Positions 17,150 to 25,427 of a stretch of DNA of 64,000 nucleotides are shown here, in pieces (the first letter of the stretch is position 1; the number at the start of each line of letters is the position of its first letter). The stretch is from the NCBI RefSeq assembly GCF_009676955.1, contig NZ_CP045696.1, positions 3,167,501 to 3,231,500 of the forward strand, given 5' to 3'. Both the position numbers and the translations under genes were made by a program. The notes below the pieces were generated by a model. That model worked only from the letters and a program-made list of their open reading frames with translations. It had not been told where the DNA came from and did no database searches. The DNA is from Sodaliphilus pleomorphus (GTDB lineage: Bacteria > Bacteroidota > Bacteroidia > Bacteroidales > Muribaculaceae).

Positions 17150-19337
17150 AATCGACTTGATTTCTTATCAATGAATAATACTCTTTTCGATTGGATAACA
17201 GTTGAGTGTGTGTGCCCTGTTCTACAATCGTCCCGTGCGAAAGCACTACAATGTTATCAGCGTTTCTTATGGTACTGAGTCGGTGAGCAACAATAATCGC
17301 GGTTTTCCCTTTAAAAAAAGTGTGAAGAGAATTTAGAATATTGAGTTCGTTGGTTGCGTCGAGCGAGTTGGTTGCTTCATCAAAGATAATAAATTCTGGA
17401 TTTTTATAAATTGCCCTTGCAATGATGAGTCTTTGTCGCTGTCCAGAACTTAATCCTTGCCCCTCCGCTCCAATTTTTGTGTTGTATTTCATGGGCAATG
17501 ACATGATATAATCGTGTATATTGGAAATTTTCGCAGCTCTCACAACTTTGCAATAATCTACCTCATTATCCGACAGTGCGATGTTTTTCTCAATTGTATC
17601 TGAAAAAATGAATCCGTCTTGCATGACAACTCCGCAGTGCTTCCTCCATTCTTTAGGACTTATATTTTGCAGAGGAACGTCACCTATCGATATCTTTCCA
17701 CAAGAAGGTTGAAAAAAAGAAAGAATCAACTTCAGCATTGTCGTCTTTCCACTTCCGCTCATACCGACAATTGCGGTCACTTTTCCGCGAGGAATTACAA
17801 GGTTAATGTTGTTCAGTACTTTTGGAGATCGCGGCCCGTCATATTGAAACGAGACATGATCAAAGTAAATTGAATCTCTTGTGAGGTCAGGCTCTTCTAT
17901 GTGTGTAAACATGTCTTCTTCGGCGGTTACGGTTTCAATCTCGTTCATTCTGTCCATACTGATTTTTGCGTCTTGTAGCGAGCGCAAAAATGACACAAAT
18001 TGATGCAATGGCGCATTGAGTTGCCCTATGATATACTGTATGGCAACAAGCTCGCCTATTGTGATCACCTTGTCGACAACTCCTTTTGCAGCAAAAAACA
18101 CGATGAGGAGATTTTTGGTTTGGTCAATCAGTGCCGATCCAGAAATTTGGATATTTTCAAGCCTAAGACTATAGTGTCTCAACTTGAAAATCTGTTGTTG
18201 TAGACGCTCCCATCCCCAACGTATTTTGCGTTCGCATGAATTCAGTTTTATCTCTTGCATGCCATTCACGATTTGAATAAGATTATTCTCGTTGCTTGCA
18301 AGGTACTGAAATTGCATGTAGTCTAATTTTCGTTGTTTTTTCAAGAAAAGTGTAACCCAGCCTACATATATGGCGCTGCCTACAAGAAATGTCGATAAGA
18401 TGACAAAAGAGTAATCCAGCATCATTGCTCCGTAGACTGCAAATGTGATTACCGACAGCAGAAGGCTGAGCAATGTTCCTGTAAGGAAGTCCTCGATGCG
18501 TCCGAAGTCTTTGATGCGCTGTAAGATGTCACCCACGTGCTTTGTGTCGAAGAAAGAGATGGGCAATGCCATCAGGCGACCGAGAAAATTTGAAATAAGG
18601 CCAATGCTGATGTTGGTTGTGAGTCTCAACATCATTCTACTTCTCACTATGTCGTTGGTCACTTGTCCGGCAAGTAGTGCAAGCTCGGCTATCAGTATCA
18701 ACGTTATGTAATTCAGGTCAGAATTCCTAATGCCATTATCTACGATTGCTTTGGTAAGATACGGGAATGCTATCGACACGAGGCATCCTATAAGCATTGT
18801 AATAAGAATATACAATACGTTTAACTTGAATGGTAACAGGTTTCTCAACAGATTGAGAGTTTTGGGTCGCGGTTTAGTCTTGCAATTAGATGGTCGTTCG
18901 TAAAATTCTGTAGTGGGAGAAAGTAGAAGTGCAGCTCCTGTTTTCTCGGCCGAGGCTGAGTCGGTAAAATGGAGCCATGATTTAAGAAAATCTTTTTTCC
19001 TATATTTAAGGATATCGGCTGCAGGATCCATTACGGTTACCGTTTCTTTGTTAATTGAGGCCACAACAACAAAGTGTTGTTGATTCCAGTGTACGATGCA
19101 GGGTAGGTGGGCGTCATCACTCAACTGCTCCCAGGTGATTTTGACTCCTAAGGTCTTGAAGTGCAAGGCCTCGGCTGCATCGGCGATACCGAGCATCGAA
19201 ACGCCATTTCTTGTGATGTGGCACAATTCCCTAATGTGCTGAAGGTCTATTATTTTGCCATAATATCTACATATGGATTGCAGGCAGGCTGCACCGCAGT
19301 CCATCATGTCTCGTTGTGCACAGAATTTTACTTTCAT
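17139..19337 (-). CDS. Peptidase-containing ABC transporter (C39 PCAT)
   Basis: A 732-residue exporter that cleaves a leader peptide, usually after double glycine, and exports the core peptide. The N-terminal C39 protease is complete: Gln8 (oxyanion), Cys14 in DCGAACL, His88 in QQHFVVV and Asp104 in MDPAAD. A six-helix membrane domain (about 160-440) follows. The ATPase domain has Walker A GMSGSGKTT, signature LSSGQRQRL, and Walker B FIIFDEATNSLD. PCATs nearly always sit beside bacteriocin or RiPP genes. No HlyD-type adaptor is in this operon. It overlaps both neighbours (by 4 and 11 bases), so the whole operon is translated as a unit. Confidence 0.93.
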   Translation of the reverse strand: MKVKFCAQRDMMDCGAACLQSICRYYGKIIDLQHIRELCHITRNGVSMLGIADAAEALHFKTLGVKITWEQLSDDAHLPCIVHWNQQHFVVVASINKETVTVMDPAADILKYRKKDFLKSWLHFTDSASAEKTGAALLLSPTTEFYERPSNCKTKPRPKTLNLLRNLLPFKLNVLYILITMLIGCLVSIAFPYLTKAIVDNGIRNSDLNYITLILIAELALLAGQVTNDIVRSRMMLRLTTNISIGLISNFLGRLMALPISFFDTKHVGDILQRIKDFGRIEDFLTGTLLSLLLSVITFAVYGAMMLDYSFVILSTFLVGSAIYVGWVTLFLKKQRKLDYMQFQYLASNENNLIQIVNGMQEIKLNSCERKIRWGWERLQQQIFKLRHYSLRLENIQISGSALIDQTKNLLIVFFAAKGVVDKVITIGELVAIQYIIGQLNAPLHQFVSFLRSLQDAKISMDRMNEIETVTAEEDMFTHIEEPDLTRDSIYFDHVSFQYDGPRSPKVLNNINLVIPRGKVTAIVGMSGSGKTTMLKLILSFFQPSCGKISIGDVPLQNISPKEWRKHCGVVMQDGFIFSDTIEKNIALSDNEVDYCKVVRAAKISNIHDYIMSLPMKYNTKIGAEGQGLSSGQRQRLIIARAIYKNPEFIIFDEATNSLDATNELNILNSLHTFFKGKTAIIVAHRLSTIRNADNIVVLSHGTIVEQGTHTQLLSNRKEYYSLIRNQVDYVS

Positions 19338-20992
19338 AATTTATTCTGTTTAACCCATCGTGCTACATCGAAGCATGGACAGTTTTTATCGCACAGTTGA
19401 TTATGCCCGACAATTTCTGCCGATGGGAATTTTTTCTTTAGTTTGACACATAATGCAATCATAGAAGCCTCTTGGGCGGCTGTCATAGTATTGGCGGCTA
19501 GCCCGTTGCCGTCAAGGCCTCCAACGTAGCATATTCCTATGCTATTGTGATTGTATCCCATGCAGTGTGCCCCTTCGAGCTCTTCTTCTCTGCCAGTTTC
19601 TACAGTGCCGTCCCTCTTTATAACCCAGTGATACCCTATGTCATCAAAACCCTGGCCAAGATGCATGCATCTTATTGTGTTGACATCGCAATCCAAATTG
19701 ACAGGGGTCGCTGAGCAATGAATGATGATGTAGTCAACCGATTTCAATTTATGTGGAACACTGAATGTAAGAGTACCATAGGGCATTGTGAAATCAATTC
19801 CTGATATTGGGAAAATGTCAGGAATTTCATTTATGACGTTTTTGTAGAAAAGAATTGGCAGAAACTTCAGAATGTGTTTTTTCAAGTTCCTTTTCAGTTG
19901 CTCTGTTTTCTTGACAAGGGCGTCTTCAAAGTAAATGGGGCGGGGTAGCATATAAGTCAATGTGAGTGTCTCGATTACATTAAGTCGATCAATAGGTTTG
20001 CCGAAATAATGAAAAGAAGCATCTCCAAATCCGTATATGCCCTTGCCCATTTCAGCCATATTTAAGTATATTTCTAAGATGTCATGCTTGGAGAGGTGAA
20101 AATGGTTTTCGGCAATGAGCGACATTGCGATTTCTTTGATTTTTCTATTTATGTCTTTTTCCCCCGACAAGAAAGCATTGCGCATCAATTGTTGGGTGAG
20201 GGTACTTCCGCCCCCATGAGGCAATTGTGCCGATATGATGGATTTTACAATCAATCCCATTGCATAAGGGCATACTCCCTTATGAAGATAAAAGGCTGGG
20301 TCTTCTGTACAAATAACAATTGACCTTATAAGCTGAGGAAAATCATCATACTGAATATAGTTGCTACTGAGATGACTCTTTGATTTCAAAGCCTCGATTA
20401 TCCAGTTTTTTATTTTTTGTCCCGCATTTGGGCTTGGTGATTTTGGCTTAAAGCCGTTTACGATATAATTGAGCCGGGGAATTGCTACGTTTGCCTCGTT
20501 ATTGAAATAGGCGAGAATGGCAATCCCGCTTTGAATGCTTTGCGATATGCTTTCTCTACAAAAAAACTCTTGTGGCAAAAGATTGATAATGTTTACTGTA
20601 GATGCAGTTGCCTTAAAGAATATTTCTTCTTTGTCGCGTTGGATAAACAATGCGCCTATGTCAGGCAAAGATATTGTTAGCTGGAAATTTTGTGTGTTCT
20701 TGTATTTGATTTTTATTGTAGCATTGTCCAACGCAAGAAGGCGTCGGTTGTCTTCCTGCACTGTAGCATTTGAAACCGAGAATTTTACAATAGCTTTTCT
20801 TGAGAAAAGAGCAAAATACAAGTTCTTTACATTGATGATGTGTGCTTTTATTTCAATGCTTTTCACCGTAATTGCAATATCGCGCAATGTTGTGATGGAA
20901 CTGCCTGTAATGCATAGACGAGCCCCACGTTGGCTGAAGAATATAGATAATAATTTATTATATATATAATTGGTTATTCTCATCGTTTGCAA
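19334..20992 (-). CDS. GT51 peptidoglycan transglycosylase fused to a T7-lysozyme-like amidase
   Basis: A 552-residue three-part protein. Residues 1-190 are beta-rich with repeated hydrophobic strands, vaguely like AsmA-type modules; I see no convincing signal peptide or long membrane helix, which is odd for GT51. Residues about 205-370 are a GT51 glycan polymerase: catalytic Glu230 in the TEDPAFYLHKG motif, GGSTLTQQL at 261-269 and EIYLN at 307-311. Residues about 415-552 are an Amidase_2/PGRP domain. His425, Tyr454, His530, Lys536 and Cys538 have exactly the spacing of T7 lysozyme His17, Tyr46, His122, Lys128 and Cys130, so it should be an active zinc N-acetylmuramoyl-L-alanine amidase. It overlaps both neighbouring genes and is AT-rich. 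Confidence 0.88.
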   Translation of the reverse strand: MQTMRITNYIYNKLLSIFFSQRGARLCITGSSITTLRDIAITVKSIEIKAHIINVKNLYFALFSRKAIVKFSVSNATVQEDNRRLLALDNATIKIKYKNTQNFQLTISLPDIGALFIQRDKEEIFFKATASTVNIINLLPQEFFCRESISQSIQSGIAILAYFNNEANVAIPRLNYIVNGFKPKSPSPNAGQKIKNWIIEALKSKSHLSSNYIQYDDFPQLIRSIVICTEDPAFYLHKGVCPYAMGLIVKSIISAQLPHGGGSTLTQQLMRNAFLSGEKDINRKIKEIAMSLIAENHFHLSKHDILEIYLNMAEMGKGIYGFGDASFHYFGKPIDRLNVIETLTLTYMLPRPIYFEDALVKKTEQLKRNLKKHILKFLPILFYKNVINEIPDIFPISGIDFTMPYGTLTFSVPHKLKSVDYIIIHCSATPVNLDCDVNTIRCMHLGQGFDDIGYHWVIKRDGTVETGREEELEGAHCMGYNHNSIGICYVGGLDGNGLAANTMTAAQEASMIALCVKLKKKFPSAEIVGHNQLCDKNCPCFDVARWVKQNKL

Positions 20993-21720
20993 TTTATGGT
21001 TTTTGACAACTCGGTCTTTGAGGCCAGTGCAAGCAGTGGTGAGTTGAAATTGCTGTTTTCTCCCCTTGGATGTGTGAGATGAAATAGAGGTGTATTACTC
21101 CGGAAAATTTTCTCTTGGGCATTGTAAAATCTGATGTACCTGTCAAAATCATCATCGCCCCACCCATAATAATTCTCATTTTCATCTCCAAGAAGCCTAA
21201 AGGTCTCTCTGTTCATTAAGACAGCACCTCCAGTTAGTCGATGCGGTTGCAGCTTTGGCATGAGTTGGCTGTGATTTTTTAGCGTCATGAAATCATAGTC
21301 TCTCATGTAGATGTCGGCAATTACCCTTGAAGTGTCAAGGCACACCCCATTGTAGGGGAGTGCCATTGCAGCGTTACCCGTCGTTAGTTCTCTCATGCAT
21401 TCTTCGACCGACTCGGGATAAGCGATCACATCGCAATCCCAAATTCCTACATAAGGCGTTGTAATGCAGGTGAGCATCTGGTTGAAGTGTAGCGTCTTGT
21501 GTAATATGCTATCGGTGTCTTCTACAAACTCATAATTTACTACATATTGCAACATGCGTTCGACGACGTGATGGTTCACTCTGTCGGCTTCTCTCACGTG
21601 TATTTCAATTCCATCAAAGGGCAGTAGCGATGCTACCACTGCTTTAAGATTGTAGAGACGCCTGATCGAGTCGCCCCGGTAAAGAATCAAAATTGAAAGT
21701 ATGTCACTCGAAGTTTCCAT
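20980..21720 (-). CDS. Glycosyltransferase, galactosyltransferase (GT7C)-like
   Basis: A 246-residue GT-A fold protein. The early segment LSILILYRGDSIRRLYN matches predicted capsule-type sugar transferases. WDCDV (about residue 90) is the probable metal-binding DxD. The later block GGAVLMNRETF followed by YYGWGDDDFDRYIRF is the hallmark of the C-terminal region of beta-1,4-galactosyltransferase-like enzymes. The donor sugar and acceptor are unknown. It lies between the LanC-like and transglycosylase/amidase genes and overlaps them by 17 and 13 bases, so its product probably acts on the same substrate pathway. Confidence 0.82.
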   Translation of the reverse strand: METSSDILSILILYRGDSIRRLYNLKAVVASLLPFDGIEIHVREADRVNHHVVERMLQYVVNYEFVEDTDSILHKTLHFNQMLTCITTPYVGIWDCDVIAYPESVEECMRELTTGNAAMALPYNGVCLDTSRVIADIYMRDYDFMTLKNHSQLMPKLQPHRLTGGAVLMNRETFRLLGDENENYYGWGDDDFDRYIRFYNAQEKIFRSNTPLFHLTHPRGENSNFNSPLLALASKTELSKTINCKR

Positions 21721-22705
21721 GAAAGATACGGTCAGTTCTCATTAATGATTCAATTAGCATTATACCTGCCACGCCATCCCACATGCCAAGGTGATTTTTT
21801 AAATATTTTATATCGCCAAGATGATGTATTTCAAGTGAGTTGCTTATATAATTTTCGATCTCATGCGAAAAATTGCTCATCGAGTCTTTAAACTCCGGGA
21901 AGTGTCGTGACAGGTAATAGATGCCACAAGCACCTTCACCCAAATATACATTGCCATTCACGCAATCGAGGAGTGACTGCTGTGAGATGGAATGTTGTAA
22001 AATTGCAATGTGGTTTGAGATTTTTTTGTTGCCCTCAAGTAACTTGTTTAGTTGGGAAAGAGCATGCCAATACATCAATCGATTACCTGGAGAGAAAGGA
22101 TAGACCTCAAGCAATACTGGCAACATAGGCTTGATTTTTTTTATCCACATGGTCTTGTTTCCTGTACACGACAGCACCATCGAGAGGGCGAATACAAAAA
22201 CAGAAGTGGAATGTCGCAGAGAAAATCGGTAATCGTGGTGCGTGGTTCCTATATAGTAATCGATGATGTGCTCCGTCGATGCTGCAATATGGAACTCAAA
22301 AATCTCTCGTATTGTTCCAGACAGGTGCTTGTCGTTTCTTAATCGATGGCACAAGTAAAAAACTGCACCGTACGATGAGTCGATGTCCACATTGCTGTCA
22401 CATGCAACCTTTTGGCACACCTTAGAATCAATCTCACTTAGTAGCCCACGCAGTTGCTTTTTTTGTAATTTTTGAAACAGATAGTTGAGTGCAATCCCCA
22501 CCCCTGTGATGCCGCTTTCGAGTGTAATGTCGGTGCTGATGCTTTTCATGTCGAGAATGCTCTTGCCGAAAAAGTCGTCACACGACAGTTGCCTGCTTAG
22601 CAAGAGAACTATGCCCAACCCCGTATTGCCGTAAAACAAACCAGGCGGTAACCTGTATTCTTGGTAGATGTCGAGTAAAATGGATTGATTATCAATAATC
22701 TTCAT
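21704..22705 (-). CDS. LanC-like protein (degenerate lanthionine cyclase fold)
   Basis: A 333-residue protein with the repeated Gly-rich helices of the LanC alpha/alpha toroid: GLFYGNTGLGIVLLL near residue 25, LESGITGVGIALNYL near 65, VYLGEGACGIYYL near 260 and LGMWDGVAGIMLI near 315. True LanC cyclases need Cys, Cys and His zinc ligands in Trp-Cys-Tyr-Gly and Cys-His-Gly motifs. I do not find either, so cyclase activity is doubtful and a substrate-binding or scaffold role is possible. It is the first gene of the overlapping five-gene operon. No promoter of the consensus type lies in the 123 bases before it, so transcription may come from the outer-membrane protein gene upstream. Confidence 0.75.
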   Translation of the reverse strand: MKIIDNQSILLDIYQEYRLPPGLFYGNTGLGIVLLLSRQLSCDDFFGKSILDMKSISTDITLESGITGVGIALNYLFQKLQKKQLRGLLSEIDSKVCQKVACDSNVDIDSSYGAVFYLCHRLRNDKHLSGTIREIFEFHIAASTEHIIDYYIGTTHHDYRFSLRHSTSVFVFALSMVLSCTGNKTMWIKKIKPMLPVLLEVYPFSPGNRLMYWHALSQLNKLLEGNKKISNHIAILQHSISQQSLLDCVNGNVYLGEGACGIYYLSRHFPEFKDSMSNFSHEIENYISNSLEIHHLGDIKYLKNHLGMWDGVAGIMLIESLMRTDRIFHGNFE

Positions 22706-22746
22706 TACTTTACGTTGAAAATGTTTTATGAAGACGGTCGTGTAGC

Positions 22747-22801
22747 AAGAAATGTGCCCTTGGACTATGGCGCGAGCCTAAGTGACGCAAGGGCATTTCT
22801 T
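22747..22801 (-). terminator. Stem-loop between the outer-membrane protein gene and the LanC-like operon
   Basis: A 14-bp stem (22747-22762 with 22788-22801, interrupted by a 2-base TG bulge at 22755-22756) closes a loop of about 25 bases. It lies 28 bases after the stop at 22829 and 42 bases before the LanC-like ATG. The T tail is poor in either direction. It may act as a partial terminator or attenuator, or as a processing site, rather than a full stop. Confidence 0.5.
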
Positions 22802-22828
22802 GTGCGGAGCCAAGTCCTGCATTTGTTT

Positions 22829-25135
22829 TTATCGGCTCTCGGTGCGGCGGGTGTACTCGTCGGAGCTGTCGTCGCGCTCAAAACTTGTTCTCACCGTGTT
22901 GAAGGTGTAGGTGATCGACAGGCTCACGCACCGCCCGTCGTAGTCAAATCGTGAGTAACGCGTCACATTGTTGGAGTAGGTGCGTGAACTCGACGGGCTC
23001 ACCGACTTGTTCAGCAGGTCGTAGCCTGCCAGTGTGACTTGCAACTTATCTTTAAAGTAGCTTGCCGAAATGCCCACGTTTGCCCCTAAGGTGTGCCCCA
23101 TGCGTTGGTTGCCAAACCTGCGGGGCGACTGGTACCAGCTATTGGTGAACAGGTCGTATTTGCCTGCAATGGTGTATCTTGCATTGAGCATCAACAGCCA
23201 GTTCAGCTGGTGCTGTGTGTCGATCCCGCCCAGAAATGGATATCTGTTTCGCGACCACGTGAGGATCGATGTGGCAAACACGTTATACTTGCGTTGCCAC
23301 ATGCCGTAGGTCAAGTTATAGGCCACTTCATTGTATTTCCCGCCATTGCAAGGCTGTGTGAGTATGGCATTCTTCACCTTGTCGTAGGGGGTGTAGCTGT
23401 CGACCGTCTGGTTGTTGCGCCAGGTGTACTCAAGCGATGTGGTGAAGTTTTTCAACTGGCCAAATGAGAGCGAGAGGTTGTTGCTCTTGGTGTGATGCAA
23501 ATTCAGGTTGCCCACATAGTAATTCAGCGAGTCGATAAACTCCACATTGGGGTTAAGCTGATAGTAGGGCGGGGCGTAGCCCGAGCGCTTATAGCTCAGC
23601 GTGAGGCTCTTGCCCTTTATGTTCCACTTGATGGCCGCCGAGGGCAGAACCATGTCATATCGCTTGCTGAATGGCTCGGCATCGTTTTCCTCGCACTTCA
23701 GGTAATAGTGGGAGTAGGCAAGTCCGCCGCTCAGGTTCACACTCTTGATGTCGTGTGAATAGTTCACATAGCTCGACAGCACATCATTGGTCACGTCGGC
23801 AAGTCGGCCCACATTGTTGGTGATGTAGTTGTTGGAATTGGAAGAGAAGGTGCCTGTATACCCGGCCGAGAGCGCCCCCTTGCCCAGTTGCTGTTGCAGT
23901 TCGGCGTAGGTCACCCATGCCTTGTAATGTACAGGATTGGAAATAATTGCTGGAGTGGCAGTGCCATTGGCCGAGAGGGTGTTGTCGAGATTGCGATGTA
24001 TGTCGTTGTAGGCTACACGCATCGAGAGTGTCGTTTTCTCGGCATCGAGGTAATAGCCCATGCCCACGTTGTGGGCGCGGTTGCGTGAGCGCTCCTTGCT
24101 CATGTAGGATTGAAGCATGTAGCTGGGCAAGAGGGTCTCGATCGCAGTGTGCGTGCGCGTGTTGCCATGCTCGAAGCTGCCCGAGTACTGTGCCTGCAAC
24201 CTCGACTTGGAGTTGATGTCGTAGCTCATGCCTGCAAAGACTTGCACATCGTTGCTGCGATATCGGGCGTCGTTGGTTGTGTTGTACTCCTCGGCGTGTT
24301 GCTTCGTCTCGAGGTTGTCGACGATAGTGCTCGAGGTGCTCGACGGGCGGCTGCCGCCATGGGAATACTCGGCCGAAAGTTCGCCCGACACTTTGTTGAA
24401 CTTGAAGTTGGCATTCAGTGCAGTTGCTATGCCCGCATTGTGGCTGCGTTGTGTGTATCTCACATTGGGCGACAACGACACATAGTCGTGCAAGTGTTTT
24501 TTCATTTTTATCTTTATCACACTCGTGGTTCCCGGTGGGTACTCGCCTCCAGGTTCTCTTATGATTTCGATCGACGAGATGTCTTTCGACAAAATGCTGT
24601 TGAGCTCCTTCTGCGACGACAGCCTGCGGTTGTCGACATAGATGAGCGGCACTCCGCGGCCGGGTACCGTGATTGCGCCATTTATTCTCATCAGCCCCGG
24701 CGTCCATTCCAGTGTTTCCATTCCCGAGTGAAAAGTGCCCAGATATCCCTCGGCCACATTGAGATACTTGGTGCTCGTCCCTTCGGTTTTCATCGTGGTC
24801 GTTGCTCTCACCACCACTTCTTTCAGCTGCACAGTGGTGTCGCGTTGCATATACACGATGAGCAGGGTGTCGTTATGATTATAATCGAGATATACGTCTT
24901 TGTAGTTCTGGGCTTCCAGCCTCAAGCGATTGAAGGCAACATTGGGCAGTGTGAATTTCATAGTCCTGAACGACTCGCTTGCCACCGCCACAGTGTCTTG
25001 AAACAGTGTCACCTTGCTGGGCACGCTGTTCACTCCGCTGGTTCTCAACTCCACGCTCACTTGTTGGGCCTGCACGTGTTGCACGACCAGTATCAGGCAC
25101 GCAGCCAGGCACGCTATCAGTCTATTGGTTGTCAT
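22829..25135 (-). CDS. TonB-dependent-receptor-like outer-membrane protein
   Basis: A 768-residue outer-membrane beta-barrel. Residues 1-23 (ending HVQAQ) are a signal peptide. Then comes a carboxypeptidase-regulatory-like beta domain (about 25-90), a plug-like domain (TTTMKTEGTSTKYLNVAEG, then GVPLIYVDNRRL and ISSIEIIREPGGEYP), and a barrel of alternating strands to the end. This matches the OMP_b-brl_3 family, many of which are not linked to a SusD partner. None is present here. The start codon overlaps the stop of a decayed SPASM maturase reading frame by 14 bases, and the LanC-like operon follows on the same strand. It may therefore belong to that peptide system, as importer, receptor or secretion partner. 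Ligand unknown. Confidence 0.85.
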   Translation of the reverse strand: MTTNRLIACLAACLILVVQHVQAQQVSVELRTSGVNSVPSKVTLFQDTVAVASESFRTMKFTLPNVAFNRLRLEAQNYKDVYLDYNHNDTLLIVYMQRDTTVQLKEVVVRATTTMKTEGTSTKYLNVAEGYLGTFHSGMETLEWTPGLMRINGAITVPGRGVPLIYVDNRRLSSQKELNSILSKDISSIEIIREPGGEYPPGTTSVIKIKMKKHLHDYVSLSPNVRYTQRSHNAGIATALNANFKFNKVSGELSAEYSHGGSRPSSTSSTIVDNLETKQHAEEYNTTNDARYRSNDVQVFAGMSYDINSKSRLQAQYSGSFEHGNTRTHTAIETLLPSYMLQSYMSKERSRNRAHNVGMGYYLDAEKTTLSMRVAYNDIHRNLDNTLSANGTATPAIISNPVHYKAWVTYAELQQQLGKGALSAGYTGTFSSNSNNYITNNVGRLADVTNDVLSSYVNYSHDIKSVNLSGGLAYSHYYLKCEENDAEPFSKRYDMVLPSAAIKWNIKGKSLTLSYKRSGYAPPYYQLNPNVEFIDSLNYYVGNLNLHHTKSNNLSLSFGQLKNFTTSLEYTWRNNQTVDSYTPYDKVKNAILTQPCNGGKYNEVAYNLTYGMWQRKYNVFATSILTWSRNRYPFLGGIDTQHQLNWLLMLNARYTIAGKYDLFTNSWYQSPRRFGNQRMGHTLGANVGISASYFKDKLQVTLAGYDLLNKSVSPSSSRTYSNNVTRYSRFDYDGRCVSLSITYTFNTVRTSFERDDSSDEYTRRTESR

Positions 25136-25304
25136 ATAATTTCGTAATTATGTCGTTGATTTTGTATTTCTCGGCAGGGCAAGGTCTTTCCTTGCCCTTG
25201 GATTTTGCTCTTTCGTTGGGACAACCTCCGCCACATATTGGCAAAATGTTGCAGTGACTGCACACGCGATCGTCAAAAGATAACCGCCAAAGAGCTCGCT
25301 CAGT
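25122..25304 (-). pseudogene. C-terminal SPASM remnant of a radical-SAM peptide maturase
   Basis: A 60-codon frame ends with TAG at 25122, inside the next gene. Its product contains CSHCNILPICGGGCP, then NER, then a further Cys in RPCPAEKY, and ends DIITKLYDNQ. The pattern CxxC-x5-CxGGCPxxR plus a downstream Cys is the iron-sulfur SPASM domain that ends radical-SAM maturases of ribosomal peptides. Two consecutive in-frame TGA codons (25310-25305) block the frame. Related-looking residues continue upstream in the other two frames (to about 25380), as expected after frameshifts. No radical-SAM Cx3Cx2C core remains. The 14-base overlap with the outer-membrane protein start suggests the intact maturase was once translationally coupled to it. 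Confidence 0.75.
25177..25197 (-). other. Perfect hairpin 42 bases upstream of the outer-membrane protein start
   Basis: GGGCAAGG and CCTTGCCC form a perfect 8-bp stem with a 5-base loop inside the SPASM remnant. On the present transcript it would lie in the leader of the outer-membrane protein mRNA. It may be a chance product of the coding sequence. Confidence 0.35.
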
Positions 25305-25427
25305 TCATCATCGGCAGAAGATTGGCTTCGTCGGTCATTCCCGATCGCAAGAGCTCAATCTCTGTTTTTTTTGATTTCTTTTTCTTTTTTGTCCAAAAGA
25401 TTCAAATTAATGATTAATTCTCAATCG

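Noticed and set aside
22778..22822. A 14-codon frame with a Cys-Pro-Cys ending between the outer-membrane protein and LanC-like genes (minus strand), as a possible tiny precursor peptide.
   Set aside because: It has no leader and no Gly-Gly, and it overlaps the right arm of the stem at 22747-22801, so the hairpin explains the sequence better.
25122..25360. A third frame through 25122-25360 (minus) reads DDELSELFGGYLLTIACAV, which looks like a double-Gly leader followed by a hydrophobic core, a tempting precursor for the C39 exporter.
   Set aside because: The frame has no ATG, GTG or TTG between the upstream TGA and the Gly-Gly, and it overlaps the far more specific SPASM Cys pattern in another frame. 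A one-base slip at the TTTT run near 25276 would instead join these residues to the SPASM remnant.
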